This document shows, in pieces, positions 21,861-29,287 of a stretch of 64,000 nucleotides of DNA. Position 1 is the stretch's first letter. Each line of letters starts with the position of its first letter. The position numbers and the translations under genes were made by a program. This stretch comes from Zobellella endophytica (lineage in GTDB: Bacteria; Pseudomonadota; Gammaproteobacteria; Enterobacterales; Aeromonadaceae). The notes under the pieces are model-generated. The model saw only the letters and a program-made list of their open reading frames with translations. It had not been told where the DNA came from and did not search any database. Location: contig NZ_PXYG01000011.1 in assembly GCF_003012775.1 (NCBI RefSeq), positions 1 to 64,000 of the forward strand. Direction: 5' to 3'.

Positions 21861-21886
21861 AAAAAGGAGGCCTCGGCCTCCTTTTT
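21861..21886 (+). terminator. Terminator of the str operon
   Basis: A perfect 12-bp stem (AAAAAGGAGGCC / GGCCTCCTTTTT) with a 2-base centre and a T run, 20 bp after tuf. Confidence 0.95.
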
Positions 21887-22006
21887 GCGTTTCTGGGCTT
21901 GTGGTAACTCTTGCCATTAGAATAATCTAATTTAACGTTCGTCTCCCACACAACATGGCGGAGGTGGTCATCCCGTTCACCCGTTTCCGCCTGATGAGGT
22001 GTCCAT

Positions 22007-22432
22007 ATGGAAATTAGACAGGTTACTCCCTTCTTTGCTGTTGCAGACCAGGTCGTTGAAGACGATTTGCCTGCGTTGCAAGCCAAGGGCTTTAAAACCC
22101 TGATCTGCAACCGACCCGATGGCGAGGCCGATGGCCAGCCGGCTGCGGAGATGCTGGCTGCCAAGGCGCGTGAGCACGGCTTCGACTGGTATTGGATCCC
22201 TATCTCCTCCGGCAATTTCAGCCAGGATGCCGTCCTGGCCTTCGAGCAGGCGATGGCCGCCACCGACCAGCCGGTGCTGGCCTTCTGCCGCAGTGGCACC
22301 CGCTCTATTACCCTCTGGGCCCTGTCCCAGGCGACGCAACGGCCGGCCGCAGTGTTACTGGAAGCCGCCGCCCGGGCCGGCTACGACCTGTCAGCGATGG
22401 TGCCGTTGCTCGAGGCTCGCTTCAAGGGCTGA
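22007..22432 (+). CDS. TIGR01244/DUF442 family phosphatase-like sulfurtransferase
   Basis: 141 aa. It has the pattern of the Blh/DUF442 family: FKTLICNRPDGEADGQP and the active-site loop FCRSGTRSITLWAL (CxxGxRS), a dual-specificity-phosphatase-like fold also linked to sulfide oxidation. GAGGTG lies nine bases before the ATG. The catalytic Cys and Arg are intact. Its partner is not clear; the neighbours are tuf and the bfd-bfr iron genes. Confidence 0.82.
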   Translation: MEIRQVTPFFAVADQVVEDDLPALQAKGFKTLICNRPDGEADGQPAAEMLAAKAREHGFDWYWIPISSGNFSQDAVLAFEQAMAATDQPVLAFCRSGTRSITLWALSQATQRPAAVLLEAAARAGYDLSAMVPLLEARFKG

Positions 22433-22744
22433 TCCCTTTCCCCTGCTTGACCGGTGCCGGCGCTACAACAGAACGACCCCGCGGCGGCGCCTGTATCACG
22501 GCTACCGCCCGCACCGGCCTTGAGCCGGGCCGCTTGCCGATACCGGGCATTTCCGCAACCGGTTATGCCGGCGGGGAGGGCCGGACGGCGCTTTACTCTC
22601 TTTGCCCGCGAGTGGACCTGAGCCCGATGCACAACCCCTGGTCGGTGGCGTCGCATGGCCCGGTTTCCCTTACTCTATGGCAGGCTGACGACGGTGCAGG
22701 ATTATGTGATCCGAGAGGACTTTTTAGCCACGCAGTGCTTGCAT
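22433..22744. other. Non-coding gap before bfd
   Basis: 312 bases with GC-rich sequence and no convincing gene. Short open frames are present but have no ribosome site or recognisable protein. The iron-regulated promoter of bfd must lie at its right end. Confidence 0.6.
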
Positions 22745-22759
22745 TGATAACCACTATCA
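22745..22759. promoter_or_regulatory. Fur box upstream of bfd
   Basis: TGATAACCACTATCA matches the 7-1-7 Fur consensus (TGATAAT-N-ATTATCA) at 12 of 14 positions. It lies 36 bp before the bfd start, over the expected promoter, which is consistent with repression in iron-rich cells. Confidence 0.82.
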
Positions 22760-22794
22760 TTTAGATTTATTTCATCGAACCGGAGGATATATCT

Positions 22795-22986
22795 ATGTAC
22801 GTGTGTCTGTGCAAGGGCATTACCGAACGTCAACTGAGAGCGGCCATTGCCGAGGGCAATACCGAATTCAAACAGCTCAAGTGCGAGCTGGGAGTGGGCT
22901 CTCAGTGCGGCAAGTGTGTGCCCGTGGCGATGGCCATCCTGGCCGAAGAAAACGCCAAGACCCCGCTCTACTACGAAGTCGCCTGA
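22795..22986 (+). CDS. bfd: Bacterioferritin-associated ferredoxin
   Basis: 63 aa. It has the [2Fe-2S] ligands CxC (residues 4 and 6) and CxxC in GSQCGKCVP (about 38 and 41), the BFD fold. It reduces the haem of bacterioferritin to release stored iron. CGGAGG precedes the ATG. It is followed by bfr after 77 bp, in the common bfd-bfr order. Confidence 0.95.
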   Translation: MYVCLCKGITERQLRAAIAEGNTEFKQLKCELGVGSQCGKCVPVAMAILAEENAKTPLYYEVA

Positions 22987-23063
22987 CCCGCTTTATTGTT
23001 ATCAGTTCTTCCCCCTGGACTACCTTTAGAAAGGTGCTTTTTAAGCGATAGGAGTCCGGTTCG

Positions 23064-23540
23064 ATGAAAGGGGAGCCCTGGATTATTGCTCACCTCAACA
23101 AGGTATTGGGTAACGAGCTGGTTGCCATCAACCAGTATTTCCTGCATGCCAGGATATACAAGGACTGGTGCCTGCTGCATCTGGCAGACAAGGAATACCA
23201 CGAGTCGATCGATGAGATGAAGCATGCGGATCACCTGATCGAACGCATCCTTTTCCTCGAAGGTATTCCCAACCTGCAGGATCTCGGCCGCCTTCGCATC
23301 GGTGAAAATACCGAGGAAATGCTGAAAGCCGATCTGTCCCTCGAAATGGATGCGCTCCCCGATTTAAAAGAGGCCATGGCCTATGCCGAATCGGTGCGGG
23401 ACTATGTCAGCCGGGAGCTGTTCAACGAGATACTGGAAGAGGAAGAAGAGCATATCGACTGGCTGGAGACGCAACTCGGGCTGATCGACAAGGTTGGCAT
23501 CCAGAATTATCAGCAAGCCCGGTTTATGGATGAAGACTGA
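23064..23540 (+). CDS. bfr: Bacterioferritin
   Basis: 158 aa, the usual length. The ferroxidase ligands are in place: E18 in GNELVAI, E51 and H54 in DEMKHAD, and E127/H130 in the [11 protein letters not shown] region; the Met in DEMKHAD is the haem ligand. It stores iron in a 24-mer. It is in line with bfd and ends at a strong terminator. Confidence 0.97.
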   Translation: MKGEPWIIAHLNKVLGNELVAINQYFLHARIYKDWCLLHLADKEYHESIDEMKHADHLIERILFLEGIPNLQDLGRLRIGENTEEMLKADLSLEMDALPDLKEAMAYAESVRDYVSRELFNEILEEEEEHIDWLETQLGLIDKVGIQNYQQARFMDED

Positions 23541-23561
23541 TCCCATCCGGCAAGCACCGGC

Positions 23562-23583
23562 AGCCCCTTCGGGGGCTTTTTTA
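23562..23583 (+). terminator. Terminator after bfr
   Basis: AGCCCC-TTCG-GGGGCT stem-loop followed by T6. Confidence 0.92.
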
Positions 23584-23642
23584 TTTTTAGGGCTGCTCAT
23601 TGGCCGCGGCTTTGGCTACTATGGAGGCAGACTTTAGCAAGG

Positions 23643-24116
23643 ATGTCGATAGTGATGAAAGATACGCAAAGAACCCTGCCTTCCCACAAGAATGTCGCAC
23701 TGGTGGCCCATGACCATAAGAAAGAGCAGTTGCTGGAATGGGTATCCAGTCATGCCGAAGAGCTGAAACTGCATCATCTGTATGCCACCGGCACCACCGG
23801 TACCATGCTCAGCCGCAAGGTGGGGTTGCCGGTGCGCTGCCTGCTGTCCGGCCCCATGGGGGGAGATCAGCAACTGGGTGCCTTGATTGCCGAAGGGAAA
23901 ATCGATGTGCTGATCTTCTTCTGGGATCCGCTCAATGCCGTCCCCCACGATCCCGACGTCAAGGCCCTGTTGCGGCTGGCGACGGTGTGGAATATTCCGG
24001 TGGCGACCAATATCGCCACCGCCGACATGCTGATGAACAGCGCCCAGATGAGCCGGGATTTCAGTATCCGCATCCCGGACTATGAAGGCTATCTGAAGGA
24101 AAGAACCGGCGAATAA
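23643..24116 (+). CDS. mgsA: Methylglyoxal synthase
   Basis: 157 aa. It has [15 protein letters not shown], the phosphate loop ATGTTG, the catalytic [14 protein letters not shown], and [20 protein letters not shown], which are the family hallmarks. It converts dihydroxyacetone phosphate to methylglyoxal plus phosphate, an overflow valve of glycolysis. A second Met at 23655 could also start the protein. It is monocistronic and convergent with the next gene. Confidence 0.96.
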   Translation: MSIVMKDTQRTLPSHKNVALVAHDHKKEQLLEWVSSHAEELKLHHLYATGTTGTMLSRKVGLPVRCLLSGPMGGDQQLGALIAEGKIDVLIFFWDPLNAVPHDPDVKALLRLATVWNIPVATNIATADMLMNSAQMSRDFSIRIPDYEGYLKERTGE

Positions 24117-24140
24117 CGGCAACCGGCCGCCAGAAGGCGG

Positions 24141-24713
24141 TCAGTTGCGGCCCAGTTGCTTGTAGGCATACTTGGGCCTGTTGTTCAGTATCATGTTTTT
24201 CTGCTCTTCGCTCATGCTGGCCGGATTAAGCCCCAGTACCTTGAAAGTCAGCAGCGGACGGGCCTCAATGGTAATCATCAGGGGTTTGATGGCATTGAGT
24301 CCCGGCTCGTTCGGCTCGCCGTAGGCATAGGTCAGTATGCCCTGCTCCAACAGATTTTTGACGGAAGGTTCGGTGACCGGCAATTTTATGACGCTTTTGC
24401 GCTGGATCACAAACTCCCGCAACACCGCCCTTTCACTGGCATCCAGGTAGTCCAGCAGCTCTTTCAGCAACTTTTGCCGGACCAGCCGCTGCTTTCTGTA
24501 AAACACATACTGAAACAACAGGATGGCGCCCTGGGACAAGAAATAAGAGCCCGACAGCACCATGCCGAGCACAAACAGCAGCCGGTAATCCGCCAGCCAC
24601 AGTCCGAAGGCGCCGGTGAACAGGCTGTCCGGCAGCAGGGTGACCAGGGTACAGCTCAACAATAACCAGCACATAAACCAGTTCAGCGGCGAAACCTGTC
24701 GTAGATCCGGCAT
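24141..24713 (-). CDS. SieB-like inner membrane protein (superinfection-exclusion family)
   Basis: 190 aa. There are two membrane segments near residues 11-35 and 44-70 (NWFMCWLLLSCTLVTLL and YRLLFVLGMVLSGSYFL), then a cytoplasmic domain of ~120 residues. The architecture and length resemble phage SieB superinfection-exclusion proteins (about 190 aa), which have many chromosomal relatives. There are no phage genes around it, so a role in phage exclusion is only an inference from family resemblance. It is monocistronic and convergent with mgsA. Confidence 0.6.
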   Translation of the reverse strand: MPDLRQVSPLNWFMCWLLLSCTLVTLLPDSLFTGAFGLWLADYRLLFVLGMVLSGSYFLSQGAILLFQYVFYRKQRLVRQKLLKELLDYLDASERAVLREFVIQRKSVIKLPVTEPSVKNLLEQGILTYAYGEPNEPGLNAIKPLMITIEARPLLTFKVLGLNPASMSEEQKNMILNNRPKYAYKQLGRN

Positions 24714-24884
24714 CCTCTTCTCTCACCTCAAACGACCATCTGCCACAAAACACTGCAAGGACCATGCCATAGCCTCATGGTTGGCGACAGCCTGCCCGGA
24801 AGAGGAATTGACAGTCGTTGGCGGGAGGGAGAGGTGGCGGCAGATAGCGTGGGATAAAGTAATCATAAATTTATTTTTACGTGA

Positions 24885-24897
24885 AATGTATACAAAT
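24885..24897. promoter_or_regulatory. TGTATACA palindrome upstream of the GlcG-like gene
   Basis: AATGTATACAAAT contains the core TGTATACA, shared with sites before the GntR gene (34140) and puuE (58942). It lies 84 bp before the start of the GlcG/HbpS gene in an AT-rich promoter-like stretch. I read it as a possible operator of the window's GntR/FCD regulator. Confidence 0.45.
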
Positions 24898-24980
24898 GAT
24901 CTTAACATTGTGGTCTTTTTGTGTTTTATTAGTGATCAATTAATCCTTCTTTGTTACAGCTCGACAGGGAGTCCAGGGTA

Positions 24981-25412
24981 ATGAGTACAGTTTCACTTGA
25001 ACAGGCGCTGGTTATCACGCGCGGCGCCTTATTGCATGGCACAGAGGTGGGGGCGGCATCACTGACGGTGGCGGTGCTGGACAATGCCGGACGGCTGGTG
25101 TCCTTGCAGCGCCAGGACGGCTCCAGCCTGCTGCGGCCGGACATCGCCGTCGGCAAGGCCTGGGGCGCCATCGCCCTGGGACGCAGCTCCCGGGGGCTGG
25201 CGGAAATGGCGGCGGCCCGGCCGGCCTTTATGTCGGCGGTCAATGTGCTGGCCCAGGGCAATATCGTGCCGGTGCCGGGGGGAGTGCTGATCCGTGATGA
25301 TCAGCAGTGCCTGCTGGGCGCCGTGGGCATCAGTGGCGATCAGTCCGATGTGGATGAAGCCTGTGCCGTGGCCGGTATCCGGCTCGCCGAGCTGGTGGCC
25401 GACTGCGGCTAA
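24981..25412 (+). CDS. GlcG/HbpS family protein
   Basis: 143 aa. The sequence LTVAVLDNAGRLVSLQRQDG, RPDIAVGKAWGA and PVPGGVLIRDDQQCLLGAVGISGD is that of GlcG/HbpS proteins, which bind haem or small ligands or act in glycolate and related operons; the role is unsettled. An open frame continues upstream to 24951, but ATG at 24981 gives the family N-terminus. It stands before a RutR-like regulator gene, and a purine-type operator lies upstream, so a link to purine breakdown is possible. Confidence 0.8.
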   Translation: MSTVSLEQALVITRGALLHGTEVGAASLTVAVLDNAGRLVSLQRQDGSSLLRPDIAVGKAWGAIALGRSSRGLAEMAAARPAFMSAVNVLAQGNIVPVPGGVLIRDDQQCLLGAVGISGDQSDVDEACAVAGIRLAELVADCG

Positions 25413-25452
25413 CCGCCGCCGATTTGGGCAAACTTGTTGTTTTGGTCGAGGG

Positions 25453-25466
25453 GTAACCTTGGTTAC
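25453..25466. repeat. Inverted repeat GTAACC-TT-GGTTAC
   Basis: Two 6-base arms with a 2-base centre lie in the 63 bases between the GlcG-like stop and its terminator. It could be an operator or part of the RNA 3' end. No function can be assigned. Confidence 0.4.
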
Positions 25467-25474
25467 TCAGTTTT

Positions 25475-25502
25475 TAGCGCTCACTCGTGAGCGCTTTTTT
25501 TA
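25475..25502 (+). terminator. Terminator after the GlcG-like gene
   Basis: AGCGCTCAC / GTGAGCGCT stem with a short loop and T7. Confidence 0.9.
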
Positions 25503-25572
25503 TCACTTTTTTACAGGATTCCGGTATGGTTAGCAGAAAAACACCTATTGAGGGTTGGAGCCTGAAATCTGT

Positions 25573-26196
25573 ATGTCCCGGATAAGAGTCAAGAACGAAG
25601 AAAAAATCATCCGTGCCGCCAGCCGGATTTTTGCCGAAAATGGCTACGCGGCCACCAAAACCGCGGATATCGCCGGACTGGCCGAATTGCCCAAGCCCAA
25701 TATCTATTACTATTTCGGCAGCAAAGAGAAGCTCTACCGGGCCGTACTGGAAAGCGTGACCGAACCGCTGCTGGCGGCCTCGGCTCCCTTTATCGAATAT
25801 CAGGATCCGGTGAAGGCATTGACCGCCTATATTAAGGCCAAGTTGATGATCTCCAGGGACTACCCCTACGCCTCCAAGGTCTTTGCCAGCGAGATCATGC
25901 ACGGGGCGCCCCATTTGCCGGAGGACATCATCGTCCGCCTGAGCGAACAGACCCGCACCCTGGCCGCCAAGCTGAGCGACTGGATGGCGCAGGGGCTGAT
26001 GGCCAGGATCGAGCCCCGACATCTGTTGTTTGCCATCTGGGCCTCCACCCAGACCTATGCCGATTTTAACTGGCAGATCACCATGGCCCTGGGCAAGGCA
26101 GAGCTGGACGACGTCGATTTCGAGCAGGCCGCGGCGGTGATCACCCGGCTGGTGATCGAAGGCTGCGCCGTCAAGTCGGCCCCGGTGGTGTCTTAA
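25573..26196 (+). CDS. TetR family regulator, RutR-like
   Basis: 207 aa. N-terminal HTH: IIRAASRIFAENGYAATKT...NIYYYFGSKEKLYRAVLE. The C-terminal domain resembles E. coli RutR closely in pattern: KLMISRDYPYASKVFASEIMHGAPHLPE against the RutR segment with SRDYPQASRLF, and AIWASTQTYADFNWQ against MIWASTQHYADF. RutR senses uracil/thymine and controls pyrimidine and purine catabolism. The gene is convergent with an MFS exporter, overlapping by 4 bp, and a RutR-type palindrome lies before xdhA at 27743. A TTG at 25555 is in frame; I chose the ATG at 25573. Confidence 0.85.
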   Translation: MSRIRVKNEEKIIRAASRIFAENGYAATKTADIAGLAELPKPNIYYYFGSKEKLYRAVLESVTEPLLAASAPFIEYQDPVKALTAYIKAKLMISRDYPYASKVFASEIMHGAPHLPEDIIVRLSEQTRTLAAKLSDWMAQGLMARIEPRHLLFAIWASTQTYADFNWQITMALGKAELDDVDFEQAAAVITRLVIEGCAVKSAPVVS

Positions 26197-27596
26197 CTTT
26201 TCGCCGGATCATTCTTGGCGGTGCCCGCCAGCTCGGCATCGGGCATCAGCAACCCGAGCAGCAGGCAGCAGAGGGCATAGCCGGCCATGGTCAGGAATAC
26301 CGGCATCAGCCACTGATTATCGCCGTGTCCCTGGTATTGCCAGCCGAGCAGGGCCACCCCCAGGGTTCCCCCCAGTGAACGGATAAAGTTCATCAGTGCC
26401 AGCCCCGAGCCCAGTTGTCTGGGCGGCAGGGCATTCTGCACCGCGATGGAGCAGGCCACGATCAGGAAGCCGATGCCCACGCCGCCGGCGATCAGCCCCG
26501 GATAGAGCCACAGCCCCGGCTGGCTATGCTGAAATACCCACCAGAGTCCCGCACAGCCGGCCCCCAGCGCCAGCCCGCCCAGCCAGGGGAAAGGCCGGCA
26601 GAATCCCTGGCGGGCGATGCGCTTGCCGCTGACAAAGGTCCCCAGGGTCACGCTCAGGATAAACCACAGCAGCACCTGGCTGGTCTGAGCAGGATTCATG
26701 CCCAGTTGCAGCTCGAGCCCCAGGGGCACGTACACCAGCAGTGCCAGGCGAATGGCCTCCGACAGGGCCAGCAGCAGCACGGCGGTGCGGAACAGCTTTT
26801 CCCGCAGAAAACGCAACGGCAACACCGGGTCGGGATGGTGCCACTGGTGCCACAGCAGGAGCAGGCTGGGCAGCGCCATCAGCCCCAGCAGCAAGGGCTG
26901 GTTATCAACCAGTTCCGGGGCGATCAGGCCGATATTGGTCGATACTCCCCAGCCGATACCGGTGAGCAGCAGCAACAGGATACCGACGGCATCCTGCCGG
27001 CTTTTGGCGCCCTTGTGCCCAAGCTCTTTCAGCGCCCAGTGGTTGAGCCAGAGCGCCAGCAGCCCCAGCGGTACCTTGAAGATAAACAACCAGCGCCAGT
27101 CGAACAGGCCGATGATAAAGGCGCCCAGCAGGGGGCCGGCGACGCTGGAAATGGCGAAGATGGCGGAAATGTAGCCCTGGTAGCGGCCCACATGGCGGGG
27201 AGGGATGACATCGGCGATCACCGCGAAGGACAGGGCGATCAGGCCGCCGCCACCGGCCCCGGTCAGCAGCCGGGTGAGCAGCAGGGCGGGCAGGGTATCG
27301 ACCAGGCCGCTGGCGAGCGAGCCCAGGGTAAAGAGCGAGATGGCCATGGCCTGGCAGGGGCGACGGCCGAAGCGATCGCTCAGCCGGCCATAGATGGGCA
27401 TGCTGAGGGTCATGGCAAACAGGTAGCTGCTGATCAGCAGCGGGGCCAGCGTCGGCGCGGCAAACTCCCGGCCCAGGGTGGAGAGCGCCGGCATCAGCAG
27501 GGTGATCTCCAGTGCCCCCAGCATGATGGCCAGGGCCACCCCCATAAATACCCGCTGTACCCGCCGTCGTTCGGTCGGCGCCGTTGCTTGAATCAT
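26193..27596 (-). CDS. MFS drug/metabolite exporter (DHA2-like)
   Basis: 467 aa with 12-14 hydrophobic segments. It has the major facilitator loop SMPIYGRLSDRFGRRP after TM2, and LLTGAGGGGLIAL as motif C. This is the EmrB/QacA type of proton antiporter. I chose ATG at 27596 (MIQATAPTERRRVQ); the open frame continues about ten codons further. Substrate unknown. It is divergent from xdhA and convergent with the RutR-like gene, so export of a purine-related compound is conceivable but not shown. Confidence 0.82.
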   Translation of the reverse strand: MIQATAPTERRRVQRVFMGVALAIMLGALEITLLMPALSTLGREFAAPTLAPLLISSYLFAMTLSMPIYGRLSDRFGRRPCQAMAISLFTLGSLASGLVDTLPALLLTRLLTGAGGGGLIALSFAVIADVIPPRHVGRYQGYISAIFAISSVAGPLLGAFIIGLFDWRWLFIFKVPLGLLALWLNHWALKELGHKGAKSRQDAVGILLLLLTGIGWGVSTNIGLIAPELVDNQPLLLGLMALPSLLLLWHQWHHPDPVLPLRFLREKLFRTAVLLLALSEAIRLALLVYVPLGLELQLGMNPAQTSQVLLWFILSVTLGTFVSGKRIARQGFCRPFPWLGGLALGAGCAGLWWVFQHSQPGLWLYPGLIAGGVGIGFLIVACSIAVQNALPPRQLGSGLALMNFIRSLGGTLGVALLGWQYQGHGDNQWLMPVFLTMAGYALCCLLLGLLMPDAELAGTAKNDPAKS

Positions 27597-27742
27597 GCTC
27601 TGTTCCGCTCCCGCTACACTTAACACAAAAGGCCAGAAAAATTGCTGTCACTAACGTACACAACTATTTAGTTAATTGCTTGTCCCGGCAACCACTTAAC
27701 ATCCGGGGGCAATAAAATGGTTATCCGGCTGTGAAATATTTG

Positions 27743-27758
27743 TTGACTCATGGGTCAG
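27743..27758. promoter_or_regulatory. RutR-type palindrome upstream of xdhA
   Basis: TTGACTCATGGGTCAG agrees with the E. coli RutR consensus TTGACCA-N2-TGGTCAA at most of the outer positions (TTGAC and GGTCA intact). It lies 85 bp before xdhA. A RutR-like regulator is encoded 1.5 kb away. Confidence 0.5.
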
Positions 27759-27841
27759 TTTTTTATTTTAATTACAGGTAAAGATACTACCATTATGTTG
27801 GTCGGCAATGTGTGCAGTGTACTCACTGAAGGAGGCAAGCC

Positions 27842-29287
27842 TTGATTAAGTTCCTACTTAACCAGGAGTTGCGGGAGGAGAAGGACCTTTCGCCAAATAT
27901 GACGGTGTTGAATTATCTGCGTACCCGCGCGGCTAAGAGCGGCACCAAGGAAGGATGCGCGTCCGGGGACTGCGGCGCCTGTACCGTGGTGCTGGGCGAA
28001 CCGGAAGGCGATCGCATCCGTTATCGCTCGGTCAACTCCTGCCTGACCTTCGTGTCGGCGCTGCACGGCAAGCAGTTGATTACGGTGGAAGACCTCAAGT
28101 CGAAGGACGGCCGCCTGCACCCGGTGCAACAGAGCATGGTGGACTTTCATGGCTCGCAATGCGGTTTTTGTACCCCGGGTTTCATCATGTCGATGTTTGC
28201 CCTGAGCAAGAACAAGCCCGCGGCCGACAAGCACGACATCCTCGAGGCCCTGGCCGGCAACCTGTGCCGCTGCACCGGTTACCGCCCCATCGTCGATGCC
28301 GCCAAGGCCATCGCCGAGCAGCCCCGGCTGGCCGACGACTTTTCCCGCTACGAGGCCGAGGTGCTGGCCAAGCTGGCGCAGATCGAGACCGATACCCTGG
28401 TCACCCTGGAAGGGGACGACAAGGTGTGCTTCTCGCCCACCTCCAGCGCCGAGCTGGCGACCCTGCTGGCGCAGCACCCCGATGCCCGGCTGCTGGCCGG
28501 CGGCACCGATCTGGCGCTGGAAGTGACCCAGTTTTATCGCGAACTGCCCAAGATGATCTATGTGGGCAACGTGGCCGACATGAAGCAGCTGGAAGAAGAC
28601 GACGAGCAACTGGTGATCGGCGCCGCCCGCTCCTTGAGCGACAGCTATGAAGCGCTGAGCCGCAGCTACCCGGATTTCGGCGAGCTGCTGCACCGTTTCG
28701 CCTCCCTGCAGATCCGTAACCAGGGCACCCTGGGCGGTAATATCGGTAACGCCTCGCCCATCGGCGACGCCCCGCCGGTGCTGATCGCGCTCAATGCCCG
28801 CCTGGTGCTGCGCAAGGGCGAGCGGGTGCGCGAGCTGCCCATCGAGGACTACTTCCTGAGCTACAAGGTGACCGCCCAGGAAGAAGGCGAGTTCATCGAG
28901 AAGGTGATAGTGCCCAAACCCGCGGCCAACCAGCACTTCAGGGTGTACAAGCTGTCCAAACGGATAGACGACGATATTTCCGCGGTATGCGGCGCCTTCA
29001 ACCTGACCATAGCAAACGGCAAGGTGGTGGAAGCCCGCATCGGCTTCGGCGGCATGGCGGCCACGCCCAAACGGGCCGCGGCCTGCGAGCAGGCGCTGGT
29101 GGGCCAGAACTGGAACCACGCCACCGTCAAGGCGGCGATGAAGGCCCTGGAGGGCGACTTCCAGCCGCTGTCCGATTTCCGCGCCAGCAAGGAATACCGC
29201 AGCAAGACAGCGGCAAACCTGCTCTACAAGTTCTTTATCGAGCAACAGGATCTGAAACTGGAAACCAGGGTGACGTCTTATGTCTAA
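27842..29287 (+). CDS. xdhA: Xanthine dehydrogenase, iron-sulfur/FAD subunit XdhA
   Basis: 481 aa. Residues ~1-160 carry the two [2Fe-2S] clusters: GCASGDCGACTVV and GFCTPGFIMSM plus NLCRCTGYRPIV. Residues ~190-360 are the FAD domain (LLAGGTDLALEV, TLGGNIGNASPIGD), followed by the CO dehydrogenase-type C-terminal domain. With XdhB it oxidises hypoxanthine/xanthine to urate with NAD+. The start is TTG at 27842, supported by GGAGG six bases upstream; no ATG fits. It overlaps xdhB by 8 bp. Confidence 0.96.
   Translation: MIKFLLNQELREEKDLSPNMTVLNYLRTRAAKSGTKEGCASGDCGACTVVLGEPEGDRIRYRSVNSCLTFVSALHGKQLITVEDLKSKDGRLHPVQQSMVDFHGSQCGFCTPGFIMSMFALSKNKPAADKHDILEALAGNLCRCTGYRPIVDAAKAIAEQPRLADDFSRYEAEVLAKLAQIETDTLVTLEGDDKVCFSPTSSAELATLLAQHPDARLLAGGTDLALEVTQFYRELPKMIYVGNVADMKQLEEDDEQLVIGAARSLSDSYEALSRSYPDFGELLHRFASLQIRNQGTLGGNIGNASPIGDAPPVLIALNARLVLRKGERVRELPIEDYFLSYKVTAQEEGEFIEKVIVPKPAANQHFRVYKLSKRIDDDISAVCGAFNLTIANGKVVEARIGFGGMAATPKRAAACEQALVGQNWNHATVKAAMKALEGDFQPLSDFRASKEYRSKTAANLLYKFFIEQQDLKLETRVTSYV

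Noticed and set aside
27654-27664. A further TTGTATACAA-type site between the MFS gene and xdhA
   Set aside because: On the minus strand it reads GTTGTGTACGT, which matches only about 7 of 10 positions.
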